Shown here in pieces: positions 7,096-12,906 of a stretch of 14,520 nucleotides of DNA (position 1 is the stretch's first letter; the number at the start of each line of letters is the position of its first letter). A model generated the notes under the pieces. That model was not told the DNA's origin, ran no database searches, and saw only the letters and a list, made by a program, of their open reading frames with translations. Source of the stretch: DATLNF01 sp046590575 (GTDB taxonomy: Bacteria > Actinomycetota > Actinomycetes > BP-191); contig JBKJUS010000204.1 in NCBI GenBank assembly GCA_046590575.1, positions 1 through 14,520 on the forward strand, in the 5' to 3' direction. Position numbers and translations under genes: made by a program.

Positions 7096-7941
7096 ATGCT
7101 CGAGACCAAAGCCGGTGCTACCAGCCCGGGCGGTGGTGGCGACGGCGTGGCCGGTCCCGACGAAGATGTCGAGGGTCACGGGGCTCGGGAAGTCGTCGCC
7201 GGACTCGGCGTGGTGATCGCTCTGAGTTCGGGCGCTGCCCTGGTCACCTCGGCGGAGCAGGCCGCAACAGTGAGCGACGGTCCGGTGAGCGCCGCCGGCT
7301 CGACGCGCCGGGGTGCCGTCGCCACCGAGACCCGGGTCGTGTCCGCAGCGCCACGGGCCTTCGCTGGCCAGGTGGTCACGTTCACCGCGGCCGTCGCGGC
7401 CCAGGAGCTCCGCGATGCGCTGCCGACCGGCACGATTGTCTTCCTGGACGGCCAGCGGGAGCTGGGGCGCGCACCGCTGGGGCAGGGGGGCACGGCGTCG
7501 GTGACCATCAGCGACCTCCCGGCCGGCGAACATGCGGTGAGCGCTGTGTTCAGCGGCGATGACGTCTTCACCACCAGCGAGGCGGACCCCATCTCCCAGC
7601 GGGTAATGCGGGCGTCGACGGTGACCACACTGCGCACCGATGAATCCGACGTGGGCTCGGTCACCCTGATCGCCACGGTGGGTTCGACCTCACCGAGCGG
7701 CGTCGTACCCACCGGCACGGTCAGCTTCTGGAGCGATGCAGAGCAGATGGGCGCGACCCCCGTCCAGCCCGATGGCACGGCGTCGCTGATCGCCGAGTCG
7801 TCGATGGTGCTCGACCGCCACGTCTACGCGCGGTACGCCGGCGACATGAGCAACCGAGCAAGCCAGTCCAACTCCGCGAGCACGTCGGCTGGGTCCGGCG
7901 CGGCGGGCGCGTCTGTTGACGCTGCCGACGCCTCGCTGTAG
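7096..7941 (+). CDS. Membrane-anchored or secreted protein with two bacterial Ig-like repeats
   Basis: I do not recognise a specific gene. The 281-residue product (ATG 7096, with AAGGGGG four bases upstream) has an acidic and glycine-rich N-terminal stretch of about 30 residues. A hydrophobic segment follows at about 33-53, preceded by a single Arg-Glu, which could be a signal peptide with an odd n-region or a signal anchor. Then come two Ig-like repeats (about 76-169 and 174-260) of the Big_3_5 type, recognised by PTGTIVFLDGQRELG / PTGTVSFWSDAEQMG and DLPAGEHAVSAVFSGDD / YARYAGDM. A Ser/Ala/Gly tail ends the protein; there is no LPxTG signal. The probable location is the outer face of the membrane or the cell wall. 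An in-frame ATG at 7024 has no ribosome-binding site. Such repeats usually act as spacers or in adhesion, so no enzyme role is implied. Confidence 0.8.
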   Translation: MLETKAGATSPGGGGDGVAGPDEDVEGHGAREVVAGLGVVIALSSGAALVTSAEQAATVSDGPVSAAGSTRRGAVATETRVVSAAPRAFAGQVVTFTAAVAAQELRDALPTGTIVFLDGQRELGRAPLGQGGTASVTISDLPAGEHAVSAVFSGDDVFTTSEADPISQRVMRASTVTTLRTDESDVGSVTLIATVGSTSPSGVVPTGTVSFWSDAEQMGATPVQPDGTASLIAESSMVLDRHVYARYAGDMSNRASQSNSASTSAGSGAAGASVDAADASL

Positions 7942-8058
7942 ACCGCCTCTTGGACGACCTCGCCGGACCGCGGCGGGCATCCGGCGTACGCATTCACGAG
8001 GGGGACGAGTCATGGTCGCAGGGGCACCATCTACGATGTACGTCATGGGGCGGGGCGC
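7942..8058 (+). other. Spacer upstream of the GAF gene
   Basis: This 117-base gap separates the Ig-like gene from the GAF gene. It holds the ribosome-binding site GAGGGGG (7998-8004) and most of a 17-codon ORF (8012-8065, listed separately). A TANNNT match, TACGAT at 8032-8037, has no good -35 partner. I see no terminator with a T-run after the Ig-like gene. Confidence 0.4.
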
Positions 8059-8065
8059 ATGGTAG
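8012..8065 (+). CDS. Possible 17-codon leader ORF overlapping the GAF gene start
   Basis: ATG 8012 opens a frame reading MVAGAPSTMYVMGRGAW and stops at TAG 8063-8065. It has a strong ribosome-binding site, GAGGGGG (7998-8004), with seven bases of spacing. Its end overlaps the GAF gene start as ATGGTAG (8059-8065), the arrangement used for termination-reinitiation coupling. It could be a translated leader peptide. Alternatively, it could be the true N-terminus of the GAF protein displaced by a one-base indel. The peptide resembles nothing I know. Confidence 0.4.
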   Translation: MVAGAPSTMYVMGRGAW

Positions 8066-8823
8066 CCAGTGAGACGTCGTTGCTCGATGAGCTCGGCCGT
8101 ATTGCCGGCGATCTCGGCCCGGCGCTTGCCCCGTCCGGCGGCGACAACCTCCTGCGATCCATCGCACTGACCGCTCAGAAGCAGTTCGGCGCCGCTGCAT
8201 GCAGCGTCGCCCGCCTCACCGAGGACGACTCCGAGCTGGTGTTCACCACCGTGGTCGGCCGGGGTGAGGAGATGGTGCCTGGACTCCGGATCCCTTCGGG
8301 TCACGGCATTGCCGGATGGGTCGTCATGTCAGGACAGCCGCTCGTTGTCAGCGACCTGACCAATGATCCGCGGTGGGCACGGGATACCGCTGAGCTCACG
8401 GGCTACACCCCGAAGAGCATGCTGGTCGCTCCGGTGGCGACGGCTCAGCGGCTGCTTGGCGTCATCGAGGTGCTCGACCGCAGCGAGGACCGGCCGGAGT
8501 CTGGTCAGGACATGGAGCTGCTCGGGGTCATCGCCGACCAGGCAGCGCTCGCCCTTGAAGGAGCGCGAGCGTTCAATGACTTCGGCCGCCTGTTGCTGCG
8601 CGCGATCGCCGCTGCGTCGAAGGAAGACGATGCGGTGGCTGCGCTCGAAGCGGCGGCGGCGCGCCTCGAGCCGCCAGAGGCCGACTTCCTGGAGCTCGCC
8701 TCGCTCTTCGGCGAACTCGGTCGGCTCAACCCCGAAGCCCGGCAGCTCGCGGTCCGCGTCGTCCGGCAGTTCGTCGACCATCAGAATTCTCTGGCGCCAA
8801 GGAGGACGCCACGGCGGGGGTAA
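8059..8823 (+). CDS. GAF-domain protein, probable cytosolic sensor or partner of the adjacent protease
   Basis: The 254-residue product has one GAF domain at about 26-170, recognised by SVARLTEDDSELVFTTVVGR, IPSGHGIAGWVVMSGQPLVV, DLTNDPRW, SMLVAPVATAQRLLGVIEVLD and the final ADQAALALEGAR helix. GAF domains bind small ligands such as cyclic nucleotides or haem, or sense redox state; the ligand is not readable here. The C-terminal part (about 172-245) is helical and rich in Ala, Leu and Glu, with no kinase, phosphatase, cyclase or DNA-binding domain. No signal peptide or membrane segment is present. ATG 8059 is the first start in frame but has only a G-rich stretch before it; it lies inside the end of a short upstream ORF. 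The stop is 12 bases downstream of a possible ACG start of the S8 protease gene, so the two are probably co-translated. Specific function unknown. Confidence 0.88.
   Translation: MVASETSLLDELGRIAGDLGPALAPSGGDNLLRSIALTAQKQFGAAACSVARLTEDDSELVFTTVVGRGEEMVPGLRIPSGHGIAGWVVMSGQPLVVSDLTNDPRWARDTAELTGYTPKSMLVAPVATAQRLLGVIEVLDRSEDRPESGQDMELLGVIADQAALALEGARAFNDFGRLLLRAIAAASKEDDAVAALEAAAARLEPPEADFLELASLFGELGRLNPEARQLAVRVVRQFVDHQNSLAPRRTPRRG
8799..8805 (+). promoter_or_regulatory. Consensus ribosome-binding site before the S8 protease
   Basis: AAGGAGG is a full match to the anti-Shine-Dalgarno core. It lies inside the last codons of the GAF gene. Five bases downstream is ACG (8811-8813), in frame with the protease. 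No ATG, GTG or TTG lies within 20 bases in that frame, and the nearest canonical start is GTG 8856, 50 bases away. The site therefore argues for an ACG start or a sequence error. Confidence 0.6.
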
Positions 8824-9668
8824 GACCAGCCGGCTCAGAGAAGTTCGACCCGGCGGTGCTCCCAGCGGTCTCCCCACTGCCCATTCCGCAAGCGATCACC
8901 CGCGAATGGGCCTGGGGTGGTTCCACCGGTGCCGGCGTCCACGTCGCCGTGGTGGACAGCGGCGTCGAGGCGGACCACCCACTCGTCGGTGGGGTCACCA
9001 GCGCAGTGGCGCTGCACTACGACTCGTCCCAGCCCGATGGGGTGCGGGTCGACGAGGGACCTCACCAGGATCTCTTCGGCCACGGCACCGCCTGCGCCGG
9101 CATCGTCCGAGCGCTGGCGCCGGATTGCTACCTGCACAGCGTCCGGGTCCTCGGGGACCGGCTGACCGGGAAGGGCCCCGTCTTCGCGGCCGGGCTGCGC
9201 TGGGCCATTGAAGCGGGCATGCACGTGGTCAACATGAGCTTGAGCACGGCGAAGGACGACTACCACGGGCTCTTCCACGACCTAGCCGATGAGGCGTACT
9301 TCGCCGGCGTGGTCCTGGTCTGTGCGATCAACAACGTGCCGGGTGCGAGCTACCCCAGCGAGTTCGCCGCCGTCTTCTCGGTCGCCGCTCACGATCGCCA
9401 CGACCCGGAGGGTTTCGACTACAACCCGCATCCACCTGTCGAGTTCGGGGCACCGGGCATCGACGTCGAGGTGGCCTGGGCCGGTGGATCGACGATCACG
9501 GCCACGGGAAACAGTTTTGCCGCGCCGCACATCGCCGGACTGGTTGCCCGAATCCTCGCCAAGCACCCCGGTCTGACGCCATTCCAGGTCAAGACCGTGC
9601 TCCACGCCGTCGCGGACAACGCCCGGCCGCCGACGGCGAGTTTGTCGGCGAGCACCCTGAGGACGTAG
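8811..9668 (+). CDS. Subtilisin-like (S8) serine protease, no signal peptide
   Basis: The product is an S8 serine endopeptidase. Numbering from GTG 8856 (270 residues), the catalytic triad is D34 (VAVVDSGVE), H76 (LFGHGTACAGI) and S220 (TATGNSFAAPHIAGL), with the oxyanion-hole asparagine at N160 (VCAINNVPG). So the enzyme should be active. It is compact: there is no signal peptide, no I9 propeptide and no C-terminal domain, which suggests cytosolic action. The GNSFAAPH form replaces the common GTSMAAPH. The start is uncertain. I give ACG 8811 (285 residues) because AAGGAGG sits five bases before it, and no ATG, GTG or TTG occurs upstream in this frame; the conservative alternative is GTG 8856, with a weak ribosome-binding site. 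The gene overlaps the end of the GAF gene. The stop codon lies within the -10 box of the likely infA promoter. The substrate is unknown. The family resembles stand-alone subtilases and the protease domains of peptide-maturation enzymes, but no precursor peptide gene is evident. Confidence 0.88.
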   Translation, partial: TAGVRPAGSEKFDPAVLPAVSPLPIPQAITREWAWGGSTGAGVHVAVVDSGVEADHPLVGGVTSAVALHYDSSQPDGVRVDEGPHQDLFGHGTACAGIVRALAPDCYLHSVRVLGDRLTGKGPVFAAGLRWAIEAGMHVVNMSLSTAKDDYHGLFHDLADEAYFAGVVLVCAINNVPGASYPSEFAAVFSVAAHDRHDPEGFDYNPHPPVEFGAPGIDVEVAWAGGSTITATGNSFAAPHIAGLVARILAKHPGLTPFQVKTVLHAVADNARPPTASLSASTLRT

Positions 9669-9671
9669 ACT
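9642..9671 (+). promoter_or_regulatory. Likely infA promoter
   Basis: TTGTCG (9642-9647) and TAGACT (9666-9671) are separated by 18 bases and fit the primary sigma factor pattern (TTGACA and TANNNT). The predicted start of transcription is near 9678, giving a leader of about 80 bases before infA. The first three bases of the -10 box are the TAG stop of the S8 protease gene. This promoter would separate alpha-operon transcription from the genes upstream. Confidence 0.6.
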
Positions 9672-9757
9672 TCCCTTTCGGCTCGCGGGCTGGCTGCTGT
9701 CGCGTGCTCAGATCACTTGCATTCTCATTTGTCGATGTTCCACGGATTGCGGAGGCC

Positions 9758-9979
9758 ATGCCCAAGAAGGACGGGGCGATCGAGATCGAGGGCTCGGTCG
9801 TCGAGCCCCTCCCGAACGCGATGTTCCGGGTCGAGCTGCAAAACGGTCACAAGGTGCTGGCACACATCAGCGGCAAGATGCGCATGCACTACATCCGCAT
9901 CCTCCCTGGCGACCGAGTGGTCGTGGAGCTCAGCCCCTACGACCTGACTCGTGGGCGCATCGTCTACCGCTACAAGTAG
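9758..9979 (+). CDS. infA: Translation initiation factor IF-1
   Basis: IF-1 binds the A site of the small subunit during initiation and assists IF-2 and IF-3. The 73-residue product is a single S1/OB fold and nearly identical to other actinobacterial IF-1: KKDGAIEIEGSVVEPLPNA, FRVELQNGHKVLAHISGKM, RMHYIRILPGDRVVVELSPY, and the end TRGRIVYRYK. ATG 9758 is the correct start by homology, with GGAGG (9751-9755) only two bases upstream, an unusually tight spacing. A longer open frame to 9704 would add 18 residues that the family does not have. It is the first gene of the alpha operon here. Confidence 0.98.
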   Translation: MPKKDGAIEIEGSVVEPLPNAMFRVELQNGHKVLAHISGKMRMHYIRILPGDRVVVELSPYDLTRGRIVYRYK

Positions 9980-9993
9980 GAAGTACGCCTCAC

Positions 9994-10107
9994 GTGAAGG
10001 TCAAGCCGAGCGTCAAGAAGATCTGCGACAAGTGCAAGGTGATCCGCCGTCACGGCCGGGTCATGGTGATCTGCGACAACCTGCGCCACAAGCAGCGCCA
10101 AGGGTAA
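9994..10107 (+). CDS. rpmJ: 50S ribosomal protein L36, zinc-binding
   Basis: L36 is the smallest protein of the large subunit. The gene encodes 37 residues starting at GTG 9994: MKVKPSVKKICDKCKVIRRH, then GRVMVICDNLRHKQRQG. The zinc ligands C11, C14, C27 and H32 are present, marking the cysteine-containing form. The ribosome-binding site is weak (GGAAG at 9979-9983). It lies 14 bases after infA in the standard order. Confidence 0.97.
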   Translation: MKVKPSVKKICDKCKVIRRHGRVMVICDNLRHKQRQG

Positions 10108-10258
10108 TCAGTTCCGCCCCCGAAATCGCTTCGGATTTCGCGTGCGGCGCACAGAGCTTCCCACCGCCTTCTGGGCGGACACCTCCGGCGCGAAGGCCGG
10201 AGCCCCTGCCGGGGACGGGTGGCTGAAGACCTTCGCTGGGCACGAAGGAACGTCTCAC
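10108..10258 (+). promoter_or_regulatory. Structured rpmJ-rpsM spacer with four hairpins
   Basis: This 151-base spacer has four successive inverted repeats. CGAAATC/GATTTCG (10121-10140) has a six-base loop. CCGCC/GGCGG (10164-10178) has a five-base loop. CTCCGGC/GCCGGAG (10183-10202) has a six-base loop. CCCC/GGGG (10203-10214) has a four-base loop. The third and fourth abut. GAAGGAA (10244-10250) then provides the rpsM ribosome-binding site. No T-tract follows any of them. In E. coli the leader before rpsM folds into a structure bound by S4, which represses the operon; rpsD is in this operon too, so a similar control is plausible, but the structure here is different from what I know of that pseudoknot. 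Confidence 0.5.
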
Positions 10259-10639
10259 ATGGCACGTCTGGCAGGCATCGACCTTCCGCGCGACAAGCGG
10301 GTTGAGATCGGCCTCACCTACATCTTCGGTATCGGTCGTACGCGCGCGCAGCAGTCGCTCAAGGAGACCGGGATCAACCCGGACACCCGGGTCAAGGACC
10401 TCACCGACGACGACGTGATCAAACTGCGCGACTGGATCGATGGTCAGTACAAGGTCGAAGGTGACCTTCGTCGTGAAGTCGCTCAGGACATCAAGCGCAA
10501 GATCGAGATCGGCTGCTACCAGGGCATCCGGCATCGCCGGGGTCTCCCTGTCCACGGGCAGCGGACGCACACCAACGCCCGCACCCGGAAGGGCCCGAAG
10601 AAGACCGTCGCCGGCAAGAAGAAGGTCGGCAAGAAGTAA
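10259..10639 (+). CDS. rpsM: 30S ribosomal protein S13
   Basis: S13 sits in the head of the small subunit and contacts the large subunit and P-site tRNA. The 126-residue product begins MARLAGIDLPRDKRVEIGLT and has YIFGIGRTRAQQ, the helix-two-turn-helix region (DLTDDDVIKLRDWID), RRGLPVHGQRTHTNARTRKG, and the basic tail KKKVGKK that reaches the P site. The start at 10259 has GAAGGAA eight bases upstream. The open frame continues upstream to 10142 through the hairpin region but that part is not conserved protein. Confidence 0.98.
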   Translation: MARLAGIDLPRDKRVEIGLTYIFGIGRTRAQQSLKETGINPDTRVKDLTDDDVIKLRDWIDGQYKVEGDLRREVAQDIKRKIEIGCYQGIRHRRGLPVHGQRTHTNARTRKGPKKTVAGKKKVGKK

Positions 10640-10689
10640 GACGGCTCTTCGACGCCCGATCCACTCACGACTCCAGGGAGACCACCCAT

Positions 10690-11100
10690 ATGCCTCCGAA
10701 GACCCGTACCGCTCCGTCCGGCGCCAAGAAGGTGCGCCGCAAGGAGAAGAAGAACATCGCGCACGGTCACGCGCACATCAAGAGCACCTTCAACAACACG
10801 ATCGTGAGCATCACCGATCCGCAGGGCAACGTGATCGCGTGGGCCTCCGCCGGCCACGTGGGCTTCAAGGGGTCGCGCAAGTCGACTCCATTCGCCGCTC
10901 AGATGGCCGCCGAGAGCGCTGCCCGCAAGGCGCAGGAGCACGGAGTTCGCAAGGTCGATGTGTTCGTCAAGGGTCCCGGCTCTGGCCGCGAGACCGCGAT
11001 TCGATCGCTGCAGGCCGCCGGCTTGGAGGTCGGCGCGATCCAGGACGTCACCCCGATGCCGCACAACGGCTGCCGCCCGCCCAAGCGCCGCCGAGTTTGA
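10690..11100 (+). CDS. rpsK: 30S ribosomal protein S11
   Basis: S11 lies on the platform of the small subunit near the mRNA exit. The 136-residue product has a basic N-terminal extension (1-20), then NIAHGHAHIKSTFNNTIVSI, the conserved WASAGHVGFKGSRKSTPFAA and the C-terminal VTPMPHNGCRPPKRRRV. AGGGAG (10675-10680) lies nine bases before the ATG. It is 50 bases after rpsM. Identity is unambiguous. Confidence 0.98.
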   Translation: MPPKTRTAPSGAKKVRRKEKKNIAHGHAHIKSTFNNTIVSITDPQGNVIAWASAGHVGFKGSRKSTPFAAQMAAESAARKAQEHGVRKVDVFVKGPGSGRETAIRSLQAAGLEVGAIQDVTPMPHNGCRPPKRRRV

Positions 11101-11119
11101 GACCAGGAGACTTTTACTG

Positions 11120-11746
11120 ATGGCTCGTTATACCGGTCCCGACTGCAAGCGTTGCCGCCGGGAGAAGATGAAGCTTTTCCTCAAGGGCGCCAAGTGCGAG
11201 TCGCCCAAGTGCCCCATCGAGATCCGGCCCTACCCGCCGGGTGAGCACGGACGAGGCCGCACCAAGGAGAGTGAGTACCTCCTGCAGAAGCGCGAGAAGC
11301 AGAAGTGTGCGCGCATCTACGGAATCCTCGAGAAGCAGTTCCGTGGCTATTACGAGGAGGCGAACAAGAAGCAAGGTAAGACCGGTGAAAACCTGCTGCG
11401 CATCCTCGAGTCGCGGCTGGACAATGTCGTCTACCGCGCCGGCTTCGCCAAGTCGAGGGACATGGCCCGACAGGTGACCCGACATGGTCATGTGCTGGTC
11501 AACGGCAAGAAGGTGGACATCCCCTCCTTCCGGGTCAGCGAGAACGACATCGTCGAGATCCGCGAGAAGTCCCGTGGCCTGACGCCGTTCGTCGTCGCCA
11601 AGGCGGAGCTCGGCAGCCGCCCGGTGCCAGCCTGGCTGGAGGTGATCAGCTCGCAGATGCGCGTCCTCGTGCACGCCCTTCCCGCGCGCCAGGTCATCGA
11701 CACCCCGGTCCAGGAGCAGCTCATCGTCGAGCTCTACTCCAAGTAG
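11120..11746 (+). CDS. rpsD: 30S ribosomal protein S4, zinc-binding
   Basis: S4 nucleates assembly of the 5' domain of 16S rRNA, and in E. coli it represses the alpha operon. The 208-residue product begins MARYTGPDCKRCRREKMKLF. C9, C12, C26 and C31 form the zinc-binding N-terminal motif of the cysteine-containing type. An S4 RNA-binding domain follows (SRLDNVVYRAGFAKSRDMAR and VNGKKVDIPSFRV, about 96-145). The ATG at 11120 has AGGAGA (11105-11110) nine bases upstream. The longer open frame upstream overlaps rpsK and is a frame artefact. Confidence 0.98.
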   Translation: MARYTGPDCKRCRREKMKLFLKGAKCESPKCPIEIRPYPPGEHGRGRTKESEYLLQKREKQKCARIYGILEKQFRGYYEEANKKQGKTGENLLRILESRLDNVVYRAGFAKSRDMARQVTRHGHVLVNGKKVDIPSFRVSENDIVEIREKSRGLTPFVVAKAELGSRPVPAWLEVISSQMRVLVHALPARQVIDTPVQEQLIVELYSK

Positions 11747-11795
11747 CCAAGAACCCGTCTGCCCGGACCGCCGTCAGCGGCTGGGACACCGCAGT

Positions 11796-11821
11796 CAGAG
11801 CCTCAAATAGAGGGGGCTCTG
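11796..11821 (+). promoter_or_regulatory. Hairpin in the rpsD-rpoA spacer
   Basis: CAGAGCC (11796-11802) and GGCTCTG (11815-11821) form a perfect 7-bp stem; CCTC/GAGG pairing inside gives an alternative longer stem with a bulge. The structure ends seven bases before the AAGGAG (11829-11834) of rpoA, close enough to affect ribosome access. The 94-base spacer shows no promoter with two good boxes. Confidence 0.45.
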
Positions 11822-11840
11822 GACCAAGAAGGAGCTCGTC

Positions 11841-12857
11841 TTGCTCATCGCACAGCGCCCCACCCTCACCGAAGAGCCGGTTAGCGATTTCCGGTCGCGA
11901 TTCGTCATCGAGCCGCTTGAGCCGGGCTTCGGCTACACGCTCGGCAACTCGCTGCGGCGCACCCTGCTTTCGTCGATCCCCGGCGCCGCCATCACGTCGA
12001 TTCGCATCGACGGTGTGCTGCACGAGTTCTCCACCGTGCCCGGTGTCAAGGAGGACGTCACCGACCTGATCCTCAATCTCAAGGGTCTCGTGGTGAGCTC
12101 CGAGAGCGATGAGCCGGTCGTGATGTACCTCCGCAAGCAGGGGCCGGGTGAGGTGACCGCGGGTGACATCGCGCCGCCGGCCGGGGTGGAGATCCACAAC
12201 CCGGAGATGCACATCGCCACGATCAACAAGAAGGGCAAGCTCGAGATCGAGCTGACCGTCGAGCGTGGCCGTGGCTACGTGTCCGCCGTACAGAACAAGC
12301 AGGCGGGGCAGGAGATCGGCCGTATTCCCGTCGACTCGATCTACTCGCCGGTGCTGAAGGTGACCTACAAGGTGGAGGCCACCCGAGTCGAGCAGATGAC
12401 CAACTGGGACCGCTTGGTCGTCGACGTCGAGAGCAAGCCGTCGATCTCACCACGCGACGCCATCGCCTCTGCTGGCAAGACGCTGGTCGGACTCTTCGGT
12501 CTGGCCCAGGAGCTCAACGCCGAGGCCGAGGGCATCGACATCGGCCCCTCGCCCGCTGAGGGCGCTCTCGCTGCCGATCTCGCGCTGCCGATCGAGGAGA
12601 TGGACCTCACTGTTCGCTCCTACAACTGCCTCAAGCGCGAAGGCATCCACTCTGTCGGCGAGCTCATCACCCGCAGCGAGGCCGACCTGCTCGACATCCG
12701 CAACTTCGGTGCGAAGTCGATCGACGAGGTCAAGGCCAAGTTGCACACCATGGGTCTGGCGCTGAAGGACTCCCCACCCGGGTTCGACCCGCGCGACGTC
12801 GTGGACAACTACGGCTCGGACGACTTCGACAGCTTCGACGACACCGAGCCGGCCTAA
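11841..12857 (+). CDS. rpoA: DNA-directed RNA polymerase alpha subunit
   Basis: Alpha dimerises to start assembly of RNA polymerase, and its C-terminal domain contacts promoters and activators. The 338-residue product starts at TTG 11841, with AAGGAG (11829-11834) six bases upstream; the MLIAQRPTLTEE start is the conserved actinobacterial one, so TTG is well supported. The N-terminal domain (about 1-230) includes GFGYTLGNSLRRTLLSSIPG (29-48). The C-terminal domain (about 254-308) includes LTVRSYNCLKREGIHSVGEL with R259, equivalent to the DNA-contacting R265 of E. coli. An acidic tail of about 30 residues follows, as in other actinobacteria. Confidence 0.98.
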   Translation: MLIAQRPTLTEEPVSDFRSRFVIEPLEPGFGYTLGNSLRRTLLSSIPGAAITSIRIDGVLHEFSTVPGVKEDVTDLILNLKGLVVSSESDEPVVMYLRKQGPGEVTAGDIAPPAGVEIHNPEMHIATINKKGKLEIELTVERGRGYVSAVQNKQAGQEIGRIPVDSIYSPVLKVTYKVEATRVEQMTNWDRLVVDVESKPSISPRDAIASAGKTLVGLFGLAQELNAEAEGIDIGPSPAEGALAADLALPIEEMDLTVRSYNCLKREGIHSVGELITRSEADLLDIRNFGAKSIDEVKAKLHTMGLALKDSPPGFDPRDVVDNYGSDDFDSFDDTEPA

Positions 12858-12906
12858 CCGCCTGCGCCGCAGTTTCTGTACCGCTCACATTCTCGAGGAG
12901 ACGACG

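Noticed and set aside
8032..8037. TACGAT as a -10 box for the GAF gene
   Set aside because: It fits TANNNT, but no position 16-19 bases upstream matches TTGACA in more than three bases.
8363..9211. 282-codon + strand open frame across the GAF/S8 junction
   Set aside because: It is in the wrong frame for both genes; the GAF and S8 motifs are only in the chosen frames. The product is Arg/Ser-rich shadow sequence.
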